Below are positions 26,236-35,357 of a stretch of 64,000 bases of DNA, in pieces (the first letter of the stretch is position 1; each line of letters starts with the position of its first letter). Position numbers and translations under genes: made by a program. This DNA comes from Flavobacterium flevense (GTDB lineage Bacteria; Bacteroidota; Bacteroidia; Flavobacteriales; Flavobacteriaceae). The stretch covers positions 62,001 to 126,000 of the forward strand of contig NZ_FRCC01000002.1 of the NCBI RefSeq assembly GCF_900142775.1, read 5' to 3'. The notes below the pieces were generated by a model. That model worked only from the letters and a program-made list of their open reading frames with translations, searched no databases and was not told where the DNA came from.

Positions 26236-27014
26236 ATTCTACTATTAATGCCGTGGCTGGATTAGTAGCAGCTATACCAGTTTATCAAGATGCAGTTCAA
26301 CCTGCAGCAAAGCAAATAGGTAGCGCACTTGAAACCGTTACTAAAACGGTAAATATAGCATTAGCACCAATTAAATTTTTAGTTTGGGGATATGAAACAA
26401 TCGAAGGTTTCATTAGTATTAAAGTTACAGAAAAATTGAAAAATGTACCGCCTGAAAATATTGTAAGTCCTCCAACATCAGTTGCAGGCCCTGCTATTGA
26501 AGCCTTAAGATTTTGCGGTGAAGAAAATGAAGTAAGAGAATTGTACGCTAACTTATTAGCTGCTGCAATGGATTCATCAACTCAAGATTTAGTACATCCT
26601 GGATATGTTGAAATACTTAAAAATTTATGTAGCGACGAAGCCTTATTGTTACAATCTTTTTTAGATAAAAAATCATATCCATTATTAAATATTAGAGCAG
26701 AGTTCGATAATGGCGGTACGAAAATGATATATAATAATTACTCCCATTTTGATAGAATTACGAAATTGAAAAATAAAAAATTAACTCCTACATACATTGA
26801 CAATTTAAATCGACTAGGTATTACAACAATTCCGGAAGATGTATGGCTACACGATGAAGGTATTTACAAACCTTTAGAAAATGATAAATCTATGGCTGTA
26901 TTTAAGAAAGGAATTGAAAATTTTAACGCAAAAATGAAGCTAGAAAAAAGATATATAAAATTGACAAATTTCGGTAAACACTTTGTTGAAAATGTAGTTA
27001 AAGAAAAAGAGTAA
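26202..27014 (+). CDS. Abi-alpha (DUF4393) family protein, probable phage defence
   Basis: 270 residues. The sequence matches the Abi-alpha family: an N-terminal helical/hydrophobic part (AVAGLVAAIPVYQDAVQPAA, residues ~17-80), the conserved PPENIVSPPTSVAGPAIEAL, and EVRELYANLLAAAMDSS. Members have been linked to abortive-infection-type defence; the mechanism is not known. The gene lies in a decayed stretch just downstream of tRNA-Ala, a typical site for acquired DNA. It ends in a very Lys-rich tail. Family assignment is good; defence function is inferred from the family name and context. Confidence 0.8.
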   Translation: MDENENKETNVNSTINAVAGLVAAIPVYQDAVQPAAKQIGSALETVTKTVNIALAPIKFLVWGYETIEGFISIKVTEKLKNVPPENIVSPPTSVAGPAIEALRFCGEENEVRELYANLLAAAMDSSTQDLVHPGYVEILKNLCSDEALLLQSFLDKKSYPLLNIRAEFDNGGTKMIYNNYSHFDRITKLKNKKLTPTYIDNLNRLGITTIPEDVWLHDEGIYKPLENDKSMAVFKKGIENFNAKMKLEKRYIKLTNFGKHFVENVVKEKE

Positions 27015-27162
27015 ATGAAGCTTAAGCTAGTAAAAACAAGAGTTCCTCTCTGCTGACCTGTGTTATATTTGTATCAAAACAAAAACAACAAAAATCTAAA
27101 AATATCATAGCGATAATCAGATTTTTACAAAAAAAGTGATAGTAATATTAAAATTCCTCCAC

Positions 27163-27195
27163 AAAAAAAGCCTCAAACATCACTGTTTAAGGCTT
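27163..27195 (-). terminator. Terminator of the GH31 gene
   Basis: On the minus strand, AAGCCTTAAACA pairs with TGTTTGAGGCTT (one mismatch) and is followed by a T-run. It lies 26 bases past the GH31 stop. Confidence 0.75.
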
Positions 27196-27220
27196 CTTCT
27201 ATTTCGAATAAAAATAAACT

Positions 27221-29707
27221 TTACAATTTAACCGATTTTTCTTTTCCGTCGTAGCTTACTACTTTATCGGAATTAGTTGTATCAGTCATTCCAGTTCCTT
27301 TTTCCTTAGTTGCAAGTACAATAGTAAACGTTCTGTTTTTTATCATTCCTTTAAAGTCTCCTTTTCTTTTACCAATAGTTAAGGTTTGAGATTTATCATT
27401 CCATTTAAAAGTTATGGTAGAATAGGCTCCTTTTTCATAATTGTAATTGTCGTTTTCATCTTCGTACAAGGTGAATTCGCCATTAGCTCCCGGATAAACA
27501 CGAATTGCTAATTTATCCCATTTTTTCTCCGTAGCATATTGCACTTTTGGACCAAAAGGAATAATACTTCCTGCTTTAATATACAAAGGAATTTCATCGA
27601 TAGTTGTTGCTTTTTCAATTTCCTGACCACCATTAATTTTTTCATTTGTCCAGAAATCAAACCATGCTGTTCCTTCCGGTAAATACACTTTTGTCGATTT
27701 AGCCTGAGTAAAAGTTACCGCCTGAGCTTTAGTACCATTGGCATTATTATCTTTATTCCAACCTGTTTCTTCGTTAGATTTTACAATAGTTTCAGGAGTA
27801 TATTGCGCATTAACAACTGGTGCAACCAATATTGATTTACCAAATAAATACTCATTATTCATATCTACAACCTTCTTATCATCAAAATCCATCACCAAAG
27901 CACGCATCATAGTCGATTGACTATTGGTAATATCCCATGAAGCAGAATAAATATAAGGTAACAGTGAATAACGCAAATCAATTGTTTTAGTAATCGCATC
28001 ATAGATTGGTTCGCCTTTTTTTCCAAAATTGTATATTTCGCGTGGAATATCTGTACCATGCGAACGCATCATAGGAGTGAATGCGCCAAACTGCATCCAG
28101 CGAACATACAATTCCTGAAAGGATGGATTCTTAGTTCCGTCACCCCATCCTCTTTTATAAGCACCTGCAAAGAATCCGCCAATGTCCGTATTCCAATACG
28201 GAATGGCACTCATAGAAAAGTTAAGTCCTGCCGGAATTTGATTGCGTAATGATTCCCAGGATGAATTCACATCGCCTGACCAGGTATTCGCTCCGTAACG
28301 TTGCTGTCCGGCAAAAGCAGAACGAGTTAATATAAATATACGCTTATCAGCGCTTTCTGCACGTTGGTGTTCTGAAACTCCTCCTACTGTCATCAATGGA
28401 AAGGCATTGCGTACTTTTCTAAAAGAACCAAGGTAGGTTTTTAAATCAAAATCAGAAGGTTTGAAATCCAGGTGATCCGGTTCTGATGAATCCATCCACC
28501 AACCATCAATTCCTACAGACAAAAGACCTTTGCTCAGGTACTTCCAATAAATATTACGAGCTTCAGGATTGTACGGATCATAAGGCTGAACACCTGATGG
28601 ATAGTCACGATTTGGCGGCCATGTTTCTACTCCTGATTGTGGCCAGGTACCAAAATTTAAAAGCATACCTTTAGGTTGCATTTCTCTAAATTGTTTGGTT
28701 TGTGGTCCAAAAGAATTCCAAATAGAAATAATCAAGTGGGCATTCATATTGTGGATATCATCCACCATTTTCTTCGGGTTAGGAAATTCAGGATTGAGAA
28801 ATTCCATCGCATTCCATAAGTAATTATTACCCCAATATTGCCAATCCTGAATAATTCCATCCAGCGGAACACCCAGTTCACGGTATTTACTCACTACCCC
28901 AACCAATTCGTTTTGACTCTTGTAGCGTTCTTTACTTTGCCAATACCCAAATGTCCATAAGGGAAACATAGGTGCCTGCCCGGTAAGTTCACGCATACCT
29001 GCAATGGAACCGTCAATGTTTCCACCCACCATAAAATAATAATCAATACAATCACCAACTTCTGACTTGAAGGAAGCACTTTCCGGCTTATCTTCAAAAG
29101 TAGTAGGCGAATAATTATCCCAGAACAATCCGTAGCCTTTTGTAGAAACCAGGAAAGGAACATAATCATCAACATTGCCTTGTACCATGTTGATTTTTGC
29201 ATTACGAAGTGATAATTTACCTCGCTGTTGCTGACCCAAGCCATAAATAGCCTCGTCTTTATCTAATGCAAACAATTGATTGATGCTATAGGTTTTAGAT
29301 CCTGCATCATCAAAATCAGTAAACTTTGATCCTGATGCTGCCTCACTTAAAAGTGCTGCTCCGGCAATTGTGTAGTAGGATATTTTACCTGATTTTACAT
29401 CAACATCCACTTTTAATTTGTCGCTTTTTAGCGAAAGAATAGCTCCATTTTGCTGGATTGTGAATTTAGTTTGCTGTGGTTTTTTAATTACAGACAGGCT
29501 TTCTTTTTTGAAAGCAACTCCTTCAGGTGATTTTAGAATTCGAACAATAGTTGGGCTGTAAAACTGTACCTCAACATCCATCGACTGCGATTTAGTTTTT
29601 ACACCTAAAGCCGTTTTTTGATAATTTTGAGCTGCTAATGACGAAAAAGAAAACAGCGCAAGTAACAGCAAGTACTGGCGGTTTCTACTCAGAAAGGCAT
29701 TTTTCAT
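27221..29707 (-). CDS. GH31 alpha-glycosidase (secreted)
   Basis: 828 residues with a signal peptide (LLLLALFSFSSLAAQ), so periplasmic or beyond. The GH31 galactose-mutarotase-like N-domain and TIM barrel are followed by C-terminal beta domains and a DUF5110-like end. The nucleophile is Asp406 in GWWMDSSEPD and the acid/base is Asp479 in ANTWSGDVNSSW. The WWMDSSEPD form occurs in alpha-glucosidases and alpha-xylosidases; the PUL context favours alpha-glucosidase action on starch oligosaccharides, perhaps at alpha-1,6 branches. A -7 element at 29738-29745 indicates its own promoter. The sensor gene lies 105 bases upstream. Confidence 0.9.
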   Translation of the reverse strand: MKNAFLSRNRQYLLLLALFSFSSLAAQNYQKTALGVKTKSQSMDVEVQFYSPTIVRILKSPEGVAFKKESLSVIKKPQQTKFTIQQNGAILSLKSDKLKVDVDVKSGKISYYTIAGAALLSEAASGSKFTDFDDAGSKTYSINQLFALDKDEAIYGLGQQQRGKLSLRNAKINMVQGNVDDYVPFLVSTKGYGLFWDNYSPTTFEDKPESASFKSEVGDCIDYYFMVGGNIDGSIAGMRELTGQAPMFPLWTFGYWQSKERYKSQNELVGVVSKYRELGVPLDGIIQDWQYWGNNYLWNAMEFLNPEFPNPKKMVDDIHNMNAHLIISIWNSFGPQTKQFREMQPKGMLLNFGTWPQSGVETWPPNRDYPSGVQPYDPYNPEARNIYWKYLSKGLLSVGIDGWWMDSSEPDHLDFKPSDFDLKTYLGSFRKVRNAFPLMTVGGVSEHQRAESADKRIFILTRSAFAGQQRYGANTWSGDVNSSWESLRNQIPAGLNFSMSAIPYWNTDIGGFFAGAYKRGWGDGTKNPSFQELYVRWMQFGAFTPMMRSHGTDIPREIYNFGKKGEPIYDAITKTIDLRYSLLPYIYSASWDITNSQSTMMRALVMDFDDKKVVDMNNEYLFGKSILVAPVVNAQYTPETIVKSNEETGWNKDNNANGTKAQAVTFTQAKSTKVYLPEGTAWFDFWTNEKINGGQEIEKATTIDEIPLYIKAGSIIPFGPKVQYATEKKWDKLAIRVYPGANGEFTLYEDENDNYNYEKGAYSTITFKWNDKSQTLTIGKRKGDFKGMIKNRTFTIVLATKEKGTGMTDTTNSDKVVSYDGKEKSVKL

Positions 29708-29737
29708 TTGGTTTATTTTTAGTTAATCAATACCTGC

Positions 29738-29745
29738 CAAAGCTA
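29738..29745 (-). promoter_or_regulatory. -7 promoter element of the GH31 gene (TAGCTTTG)
   Basis: TAnnTTTG match on the minus strand, 31 bases before the GH31 ATG. No -33 box is visible, as expected for an activator-dependent promoter under the neighbouring AraC-type sensor. Confidence 0.4.
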
Positions 29746-29812
29746 TTCATATTCACTTAAACGAATGGGTATGCTATGTTGTTTTCAGGGGTACATTTCG
29801 TTGTTTATTCCT

Positions 29813-32800
29813 TTATTCCAACTCATTATCAGCATTTTTATCATTTTGTGCATACTTTGACGGACTCACTCCAAAAGCTTCTTTAAAATATTTGCTGAAA
29901 TATTTCTGCGTATTGAAACCCACTTTTTCGGCTACTTCAGCTACGGGATATTGTCCCTGAATTAAAAGTTGTGCAGCGCGTTTTAATCGAATGGAACGAA
30001 TAAATTCCGAAGGAGCCAGTCCGGTAATGGATTGCATTTTTTTATACAAAACCGTTCGATCCATTCCCAAATCCTGACTAAACTGCTGAACAGAGTAATC
30101 CGGATTATCCATGTTTTTTTCCATGTAGCCAAGCGCTTTTTCGATTAACTGTTCGTCAATGGAAGTAATGGTGATCTCTTTTGGATTCACTTCTAATTTT
30201 TTCGAAAATGCCGATTGCCGTTGGTTTTTTTGTGCAATCAATTTCTCTATTCGAAGCAACAGAATTTCCAAATTAAACGGCTTAGCCAAATATTCATCGG
30301 CTCCCGATTGATATCCTGTCAGTTTTAAATCTTCAGATGTGCGAGCCGTCAATAATATTACGGGAATATGCGAAGTCAGTACGTTCGATTTGATGCGTTT
30401 GCATAATTCCACACCGTCGACTTTAGGCATCATCACATCACTTATGATCAAATCGGGAGATTTTGACAAAGCCAGTTTTTCTCCTTCTTCACCATCAGCA
30501 GCTTCAAATACTTCGTATTTAGAAGACAATTCCGTCACCAGAAAACGTCTCAAATCATCATTGTCTTCTACTACTAAAAGAGTCTCTTTTTTTGATGTTG
30601 TTTCAATATTTTGATTGTCGATTGCATCTTCCGAATCAATAATAAGAATTTCAGAATCTGTTTTTGGAGGAACAAGATTAGTTGGAATGATAACCGAAAA
30701 TACCGTTTTTACATTCGGTTCACTTTCCACCATTATAGCTCCCGAATGCAATTCCACATATTCTTTTACCAGATGCAATCCAATGCCGCTTCCGCCCTGA
30801 GTTGTCGAAGCCTGATAAAAACGGTTGAATACATTTGGTAAATCATTTTCCGAAATTCCCGAACCTGAATCGATAACTTCTAATTGTACAGAATCCGGAC
30901 TTTGATTCTCTAATGACTGCGAAAGTCGCACCGTAACTGTTCCTCCGGCTGGGGTAAACTTAAAAGCATTCGACAGCAAATTATTAATAACCTTGTGTAA
31001 TTTATCTTTATCAAAATACATAAACAGCGCTGATTTTTCGGATTCTATCGAGAAATCAATCTGTTTTTCCTGAGCCAGTTTGCTAAATAAATCTTCGAAT
31101 TGCATTACAAAATCCACAAAATCGCCAAAAGTCAGATTCAGTTTTTCGCCCGAAATTTCCAATCGCCTAAAATCCAATAACTGATTGACCAAATGCTGCA
31201 AATTTAATGCATGACGATGCACTAATTGAATTCTGGATTCGATTGCAGTTCCTTTTATTTCTTTCAAAATGGATTCCAGCGGAGTAATAATCAACGTAAG
31301 CGGGGTGCGGAATTCATGGCTGACATTGGTAAAAAAACTAAACTTCATTTCATTTAGTTTTTCTTCATTCTTTCGCATTAATTGCTGATTGGTCCATTTT
31401 TTATAATAGGACAACGATAAATAAAGCAACATCGAAGCAATTATAAAATACAAAATATAAGCGATTGGTGTTTTCCAAAAAGGCGGATTTACAACAATTT
31501 TGATTTCGGCATATTCTTTCGACCATTCTCTGCTATTACTGGCCGCTTTTACTTTCAAAACGTAAGTTCCGGGAGCCAAATTAGTATAAGAAGCAGTTCC
31601 GGTACCATTTTGTGCCACTATTTCACGCCAATTCTCATCAACACCTTCCAAACGATAACGGTAATAGGTTTGCGTAGGATTGACATAATTCAATGCCGAA
31701 AAATTAACACTTATAAAGTTTTGATTGTAATTTAACGTTATGCGATTGGTTGTAGCAATTGCATTTTTCAATATAACATTGCCATCATAGGATTCGCCCG
31801 TTTTCACATGAGTTCCAAAAAGCATCAAACCCGTAAACAAAGGCTTTTGCAATTGTTTAAACGACCAGGGCTTCTGTAAATCGATGCTGTTAAAACCATT
31901 CACACCGCCCATATACAACTGTCCATTATTAGAAGCAAAAACTGCCGAAGCGGTAAATTCATTCTCGATTACGCCATCCAAATGATTAAAATTAGCTATC
32001 GAAAAACGAAGTTGTTTCCCTTTAGTATCCACCGCAATCCGGGAAACTCCTCCCGCCGTGGTAACCCAAATAAGTCCTTGTTTGTCTTCTGTAATTCCTT
32101 TAATACTGTTATTTACTAATCCGTCATCGGTAAAAAGCGTATGCAGTTCGACTTTTGACGGCTGCCAGACATTTAATCCATCCTGAGTCCCAATCCACAC
32201 AATCCCACGACTGTCCTTGAAAATAGCGGTGTAATGTTGGTTTTCGTTTTTCAGTAATCCTTTTAGCGGTTGGCTGATCTTATTCTTTTTATAATTATAA
32301 ACAAACAATCCATCGTTACTTCTTCCAAAAAAAGATTGGGTATCAAATGGAATCAACTGCGAAACGGAACGCAAGGCTTCTCCATTCAATGGCACTTTCG
32401 AATGCTCAAATTTTCCAGTTTTAGCATTAAAATTAGCTAATCCGTCAGATGTTGCTACTAAAAATTGTCCATCTGGTTTTTCAACCATGGAACGACAATT
32501 ACCACCAAGGCTAGCAATAGGTTTGAGCTGATTATTTTGTAAACAATACACTCCTTTATTTCTGGTACATATCCAAATCCTGTTTTGGGAATCTTTTTTC
32601 ATAGAAAGACAATCAGCATCGGCTGGAAAACCCGTAAAAACGGAAAGTTTTGAAGTTTCAGTTGAATAACTGTACAATCCGTTTTTAGTTCCAACCAAGA
32701 TTGTATTTTGTGCTATTTGCTCAAAGCAGCTAACATCAATATCTTTTAATTGTGTTCCAAAAAAAGTTTTTCCAACATTCTTAAACTTGAATCGGTCGGG

Positions 32801-33817
32801 ATGATAATACAATAATCCATGATTGAATGTACCAATCCATAGTCCGCCTTGTGAATCGTTATAAAGTGTACTGGCTTCGGTATTTACTGCGGTTCCGTCA
32901 ACCAGCCGGAACGATGGAATCAATTGTTTTTCCTTTAGATTTTTATCGATAAACCACAATCCGATGGCACAACTTACCCATAAATTCCCTTTATTATCCA
33001 CCGAAATGGTATTGAGCCAATAATCGGTTTCAAGTATTTTAGTATGCGTTCGCCTTTTAATATCGTAAGCCAGCATAAGGCCTGTCGATCCATTTCGTAT
33101 TTGGTACAATGCATTGTCAGACTGCACCACCATCAACGTATTATTGTATTTCGATTGCTGCTGATTAGATAACGAATTGGTTTTGTACAACTCTTTAGCC
33201 GTATTTAAATCGTAACAAACGATTAATCCATTTTTATAAAAAAGAAAGAGTTGTTGCCGGATAACAGCCACATCATAGAGTTGGTCTTTAACTCCATTTC
33301 GGGTAGATACATTTTTAAGAAAAACAGAAATTTTTCCGTTTATAGCATTTCGAAATAACAACTTATCGGAAGAAGTAAGTACCCAATAATTCTGAGAAGT
33401 ATCGACAAAAAAATCGGCAATGGGTTCCTGAATTCCCAATTTAGATAAAATGCTATCCAGTTTCGACACAAAACGTTCCTGCCTGATGTCAATCCCCATC
33501 AGCTTTCCTTTGTCTTTTATCCAGATATAATCTTTATCGACATAGCCGTGGTGAAATCCTGAATAGCCAGTTAATCGGGAAATGTTATTGCCTTTTAAAT
33601 GCAAATATTTAAAGGAAGTTCCGTCATAAATATTGGTGACACCTTCGGTAGTAACAACCATTCGTCCGTCCTGAAGCTGCAAAATAGTACGCACTCTGTT
33701 TTCCGAAAGTCCGTTTTTAGCATCGATAGCAGTAAATACAAAAGACTGTTGCGCATTTAGAAAAGCACAAAAACACAAAAACAGCCCCAGTAAAATTCGA
33801 CGAAAATTGCTATTCAT
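29813..33817 (-). CDS. Hybrid two-component system sensor/regulator (HTCS)
   Basis: About 1334 residues; I chose the start at 33817 because it opens the signal/anchor MNSNFRRILLGLFLCFCA. In order: two-bladed beta-propeller repeats (Reg_prop, residues ~30-700, e.g. GLWIGTFNHGLLYY, GIVWIGTQDGLNVW), a Y_Y_Y domain, one membrane helix (~785-805), HisKA with H in NVSHEFRTPLTLI, HATPase, a receiver with Asp in LIISDVMMPKVDG, and an AraC HTH at the C-terminus. HTCS proteins sense a PUL sugar in the periplasm and activate nearby glycosidase genes. It is placed between GH31 and the FGE-like gene. Confidence 0.93.
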   Translation of the reverse strand: MNSNFRRILLGLFLCFCAFLNAQQSFVFTAIDAKNGLSENRVRTILQLQDGRMVVTTEGVTNIYDGTSFKYLHLKGNNISRLTGYSGFHHGYVDKDYIWIKDKGKLMGIDIRQERFVSKLDSILSKLGIQEPIADFFVDTSQNYWVLTSSDKLLFRNAINGKISVFLKNVSTRNGVKDQLYDVAVIRQQLFLFYKNGLIVCYDLNTAKELYKTNSLSNQQQSKYNNTLMVVQSDNALYQIRNGSTGLMLAYDIKRRTHTKILETDYWLNTISVDNKGNLWVSCAIGLWFIDKNLKEKQLIPSFRLVDGTAVNTEASTLYNDSQGGLWIGTFNHGLLYYHPDRFKFKNVGKTFFGTQLKDIDVSCFEQIAQNTILVGTKNGLYSYSTETSKLSVFTGFPADADCLSMKKDSQNRIWICTRNKGVYCLQNNQLKPIASLGGNCRSMVEKPDGQFLVATSDGLANFNAKTGKFEHSKVPLNGEALRSVSQLIPFDTQSFFGRSNDGLFVYNYKKNKISQPLKGLLKNENQHYTAIFKDSRGIVWIGTQDGLNVWQPSKVELHTLFTDDGLVNNSIKGITEDKQGLIWVTTAGGVSRIAVDTKGKQLRFSIANFNHLDGVIENEFTASAVFASNNGQLYMGGVNGFNSIDLQKPWSFKQLQKPLFTGLMLFGTHVKTGESYDGNVILKNAIATTNRITLNYNQNFISVNFSALNYVNPTQTYYRYRLEGVDENWREIVAQNGTGTASYTNLAPGTYVLKVKAASNSREWSKEYAEIKIVVNPPFWKTPIAYILYFIIASMLLYLSLSYYKKWTNQQLMRKNEEKLNEMKFSFFTNVSHEFRTPLTLIITPLESILKEIKGTAIESRIQLVHRHALNLQHLVNQLLDFRRLEISGEKLNLTFGDFVDFVMQFEDLFSKLAQEKQIDFSIESEKSALFMYFDKDKLHKVINNLLSNAFKFTPAGGTVTVRLSQSLENQSPDSVQLEVIDSGSGISENDLPNVFNRFYQASTTQGGSGIGLHLVKEYVELHSGAIMVESEPNVKTVFSVIIPTNLVPPKTDSEILIIDSEDAIDNQNIETTSKKETLLVVEDNDDLRRFLVTELSSKYEVFEAADGEEGEKLALSKSPDLIISDVMMPKVDGVELCKRIKSNVLTSHIPVILLTARTSEDLKLTGYQSGADEYLAKPFNLEILLLRIEKLIAQKNQRQSAFSKKLEVNPKEITITSIDEQLIEKALGYMEKNMDNPDYSVQQFSQDLGMDRTVLYKKMQSITGLAPSEFIRSIRLKRAAQLLIQGQYPVAEVAEKVGFNTQKYFSKYFKEAFGVSPSKYAQNDKNADNELE

Positions 33818-33850
33818 AATTATTGTTGGAATTACCAATAACGAAACTAC

Positions 33851-33890
33851 AAAAAAACCGTCTCGCTTTTTTTAAAACGAGACGGTTTTA
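33851..33890 (-). terminator. Terminator of the FGE-like gene
   Basis: A 12-bp perfect stem on the minus strand, AAAACCGTCTCG with CGAGACGGTTTT, followed by TTT. It lies between the FGE-like gene and the HTCS start, so the HTCS needs its own promoter. Confidence 0.85.
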
Positions 33891-33909
33891 TAGTTATACC
33901 GTTTCAAAA

Positions 33910-34974
33910 TCAATTTTTTTGAAGCATCTTCAAATCAACAACTGTCCTAAATCCCACATGATTCGAGCTGGAACCTTCAGCCATTCCCATTCGGGCAGAA
34001 ATCCTAAAACTGGAACAATAGGATTCATTACATAAAAAAGAACCGCCTTTTATAATTCGCTCTTTTTCATATTGATTGGCAGGATTCCAAGCTTCGGTAG
34101 CTCCCTGAGGATTTCTGGTAGTTTCCCCTTTCGAAAATAGCTCCTGATAATAATTTACATTATACCAATCCTGGGTGTATTCCCAAACATTTCCGGCAAT
34201 ATCATAGATTCCCAAAGAATTTGGAGCAAATGATTTCACCACAGCTAGAGCCGAATAACCATCACTTTTTGCATTGTAATTGGGGAAATCACCTTGCCAG
34301 GTATTGGCCTTTTGATCCATTTTTGAAGCATCATTACCCCAGGTGTAAACCGAATTTTTTAAATTCCCCGTAGCGGCTAATTCCCATTCGGCTTCTGTAG
34401 GTAATCTGCGTTTTGCCCATTTGCAATAAGCCTGAGCATCTTCATAAGAAATATGCACCACCGGATAATTGTCTTTTCCTATGATATTAGAATTTTTCCC
34501 TTCCGGATGTCTCCAATTAGCTCCTGTTTGCCATTTCCACCATTGGCGAAAATCAGTATAATCAGTCACATTTTTCACCTCATCATTAAAAACTAACGAA
34601 CCGGGCTGTAATATAGAATCAGCAGGTTTAGGAGTTCCAGGAGGTAAGGATTTTTTGAATTCTTCCCATATAATTGGTCTTTCGGCAGTGGTTACATAAT
34701 GGGTTTCATCTACAAATTTTTTAAAACTGGCATTAGTCACTTCGGTGATGTCCATAAAAAAACCATCCACTGCAACACTATGTGCCGGTTTTTCATGTTC
34801 GAGCGCTAATCGATCATTTTCTTTAGCTCCCTGTGTAAAAGTATTTCCGGAAACCCAAACCATATTAGGAGGAGTCGCAATATTTTCGGGTTGTTCTTTG
34901 ACAACTTGCTCTTTATTATTGCAAGCAAAAATGACCGCCAACAAAGCCCCAAAAATCCATTTGTTTATCTTCAT
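33910..34974 (-). CDS. Formylglycine-generating-enzyme-like lipoprotein (SUMF1 family)
   Basis: 354 residues. A lipobox ends at Cys18 (VIFAC), so it is anchored in the envelope. The FGE-sulfatase domain has the expected blocks MVWVSGNTFTQG, VHISYEDAQAYCKWAKRRLP TEAEWE and NVWEYTQDWY. Near the C-terminus, KGGSFLCNESYCSSFRISAR carries Cys315 and Cys320 with the same five-residue spacing as the catalytic copper-binding pair of true FGE. Most Bacteroidota relatives lack this pair. No sulfatase is in view. True FGE activity is therefore possible but would be unusual for an envelope lipoprotein; a GldK-like structural role is the alternative. Confidence 0.75.
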   Translation of the reverse strand: MKINKWIFGALLAVIFACNNKEQVVKEQPENIATPPNMVWVSGNTFTQGAKENDRLALEHEKPAHSVAVDGFFMDITEVTNASFKKFVDETHYVTTAERPIIWEEFKKSLPPGTPKPADSILQPGSLVFNDEVKNVTDYTDFRQWWKWQTGANWRHPEGKNSNIIGKDNYPVVHISYEDAQAYCKWAKRRLPTEAEWELAATGNLKNSVYTWGNDASKMDQKANTWQGDFPNYNAKSDGYSALAVVKSFAPNSLGIYDIAGNVWEYTQDWYNVNYYQELFSKGETTRNPQGATEAWNPANQYEKERIIKGGSFLCNESYCSSFRISARMGMAEGSSSNHVGFRTVVDLKMLQKN

Positions 34975-35009
34975 ATCAACTGTAATTTATCTAAAAAAGC
35001 GAAAAACAC

Positions 35010-35142
35010 TTATAACATCTAAGGCAAATGCATGAGTTTTATTTTGCCACGAATTACACTAATTTGCACCAATTTTAATAACTCAAAAAATTACACTAAT
35101 TAAAGTTGGTGGAAACTGATGCGTTTGCCCTGTTATAACATC
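35010..35142. mobile_element. MITE-like insert with 10-bp direct repeats
   Basis: The direct repeat TTATAACATC occurs at 35010-35019 and 35133-35142. Between them the ends read TAAGGCAAATGCAT and, inverted, CAGGGCAAACGCAT (11 of 14 match). An inner inverted repeat CACCAATTTTAAT (35067-35079) with ATTAAAGTTGGTG (35099-35111) matches 12 of 13. The insert is ~113 bp, has no gene and contains CCACGAATTACACTAATT. The remainder of the gene-free stretch 34975-35357 shows a palindrome TCCTAAAATTTAGGA and nothing else I can name. Confidence 0.55.
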
Positions 35143-35357
35143 CTAAAATTTAGGATCAGACAAAACTACTATTTTTTTTAATGACTATCAGTTTCCTTAC
35201 AAATGATTGAGAATAGCACACAGGTGAAACCGATTGTAACGGATTATTGCAAATTGTGATTTACAAATAACTATGAAAAATCGGTTTTTATCTGTTCCAT
35301 CAGTATTATCTGTGGTCTGTCTTTTTATTTAGTTTACTTAGCGGATAATTCTGTTTT

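Noticed and set aside
25453..27014. Prophage or integrative element at tRNA-Ala
   Set aside because: No integrase, no phage structural genes and no duplicated tRNA 3' end; only a remnant of the tRNA 5' half.
33910..34974. GldK gliding/T9SS protein
   Set aside because: SUMF1-type domain fits both, but no gld genes flank it and the FGE cysteine pair is retained, so I left it as FGE-like.
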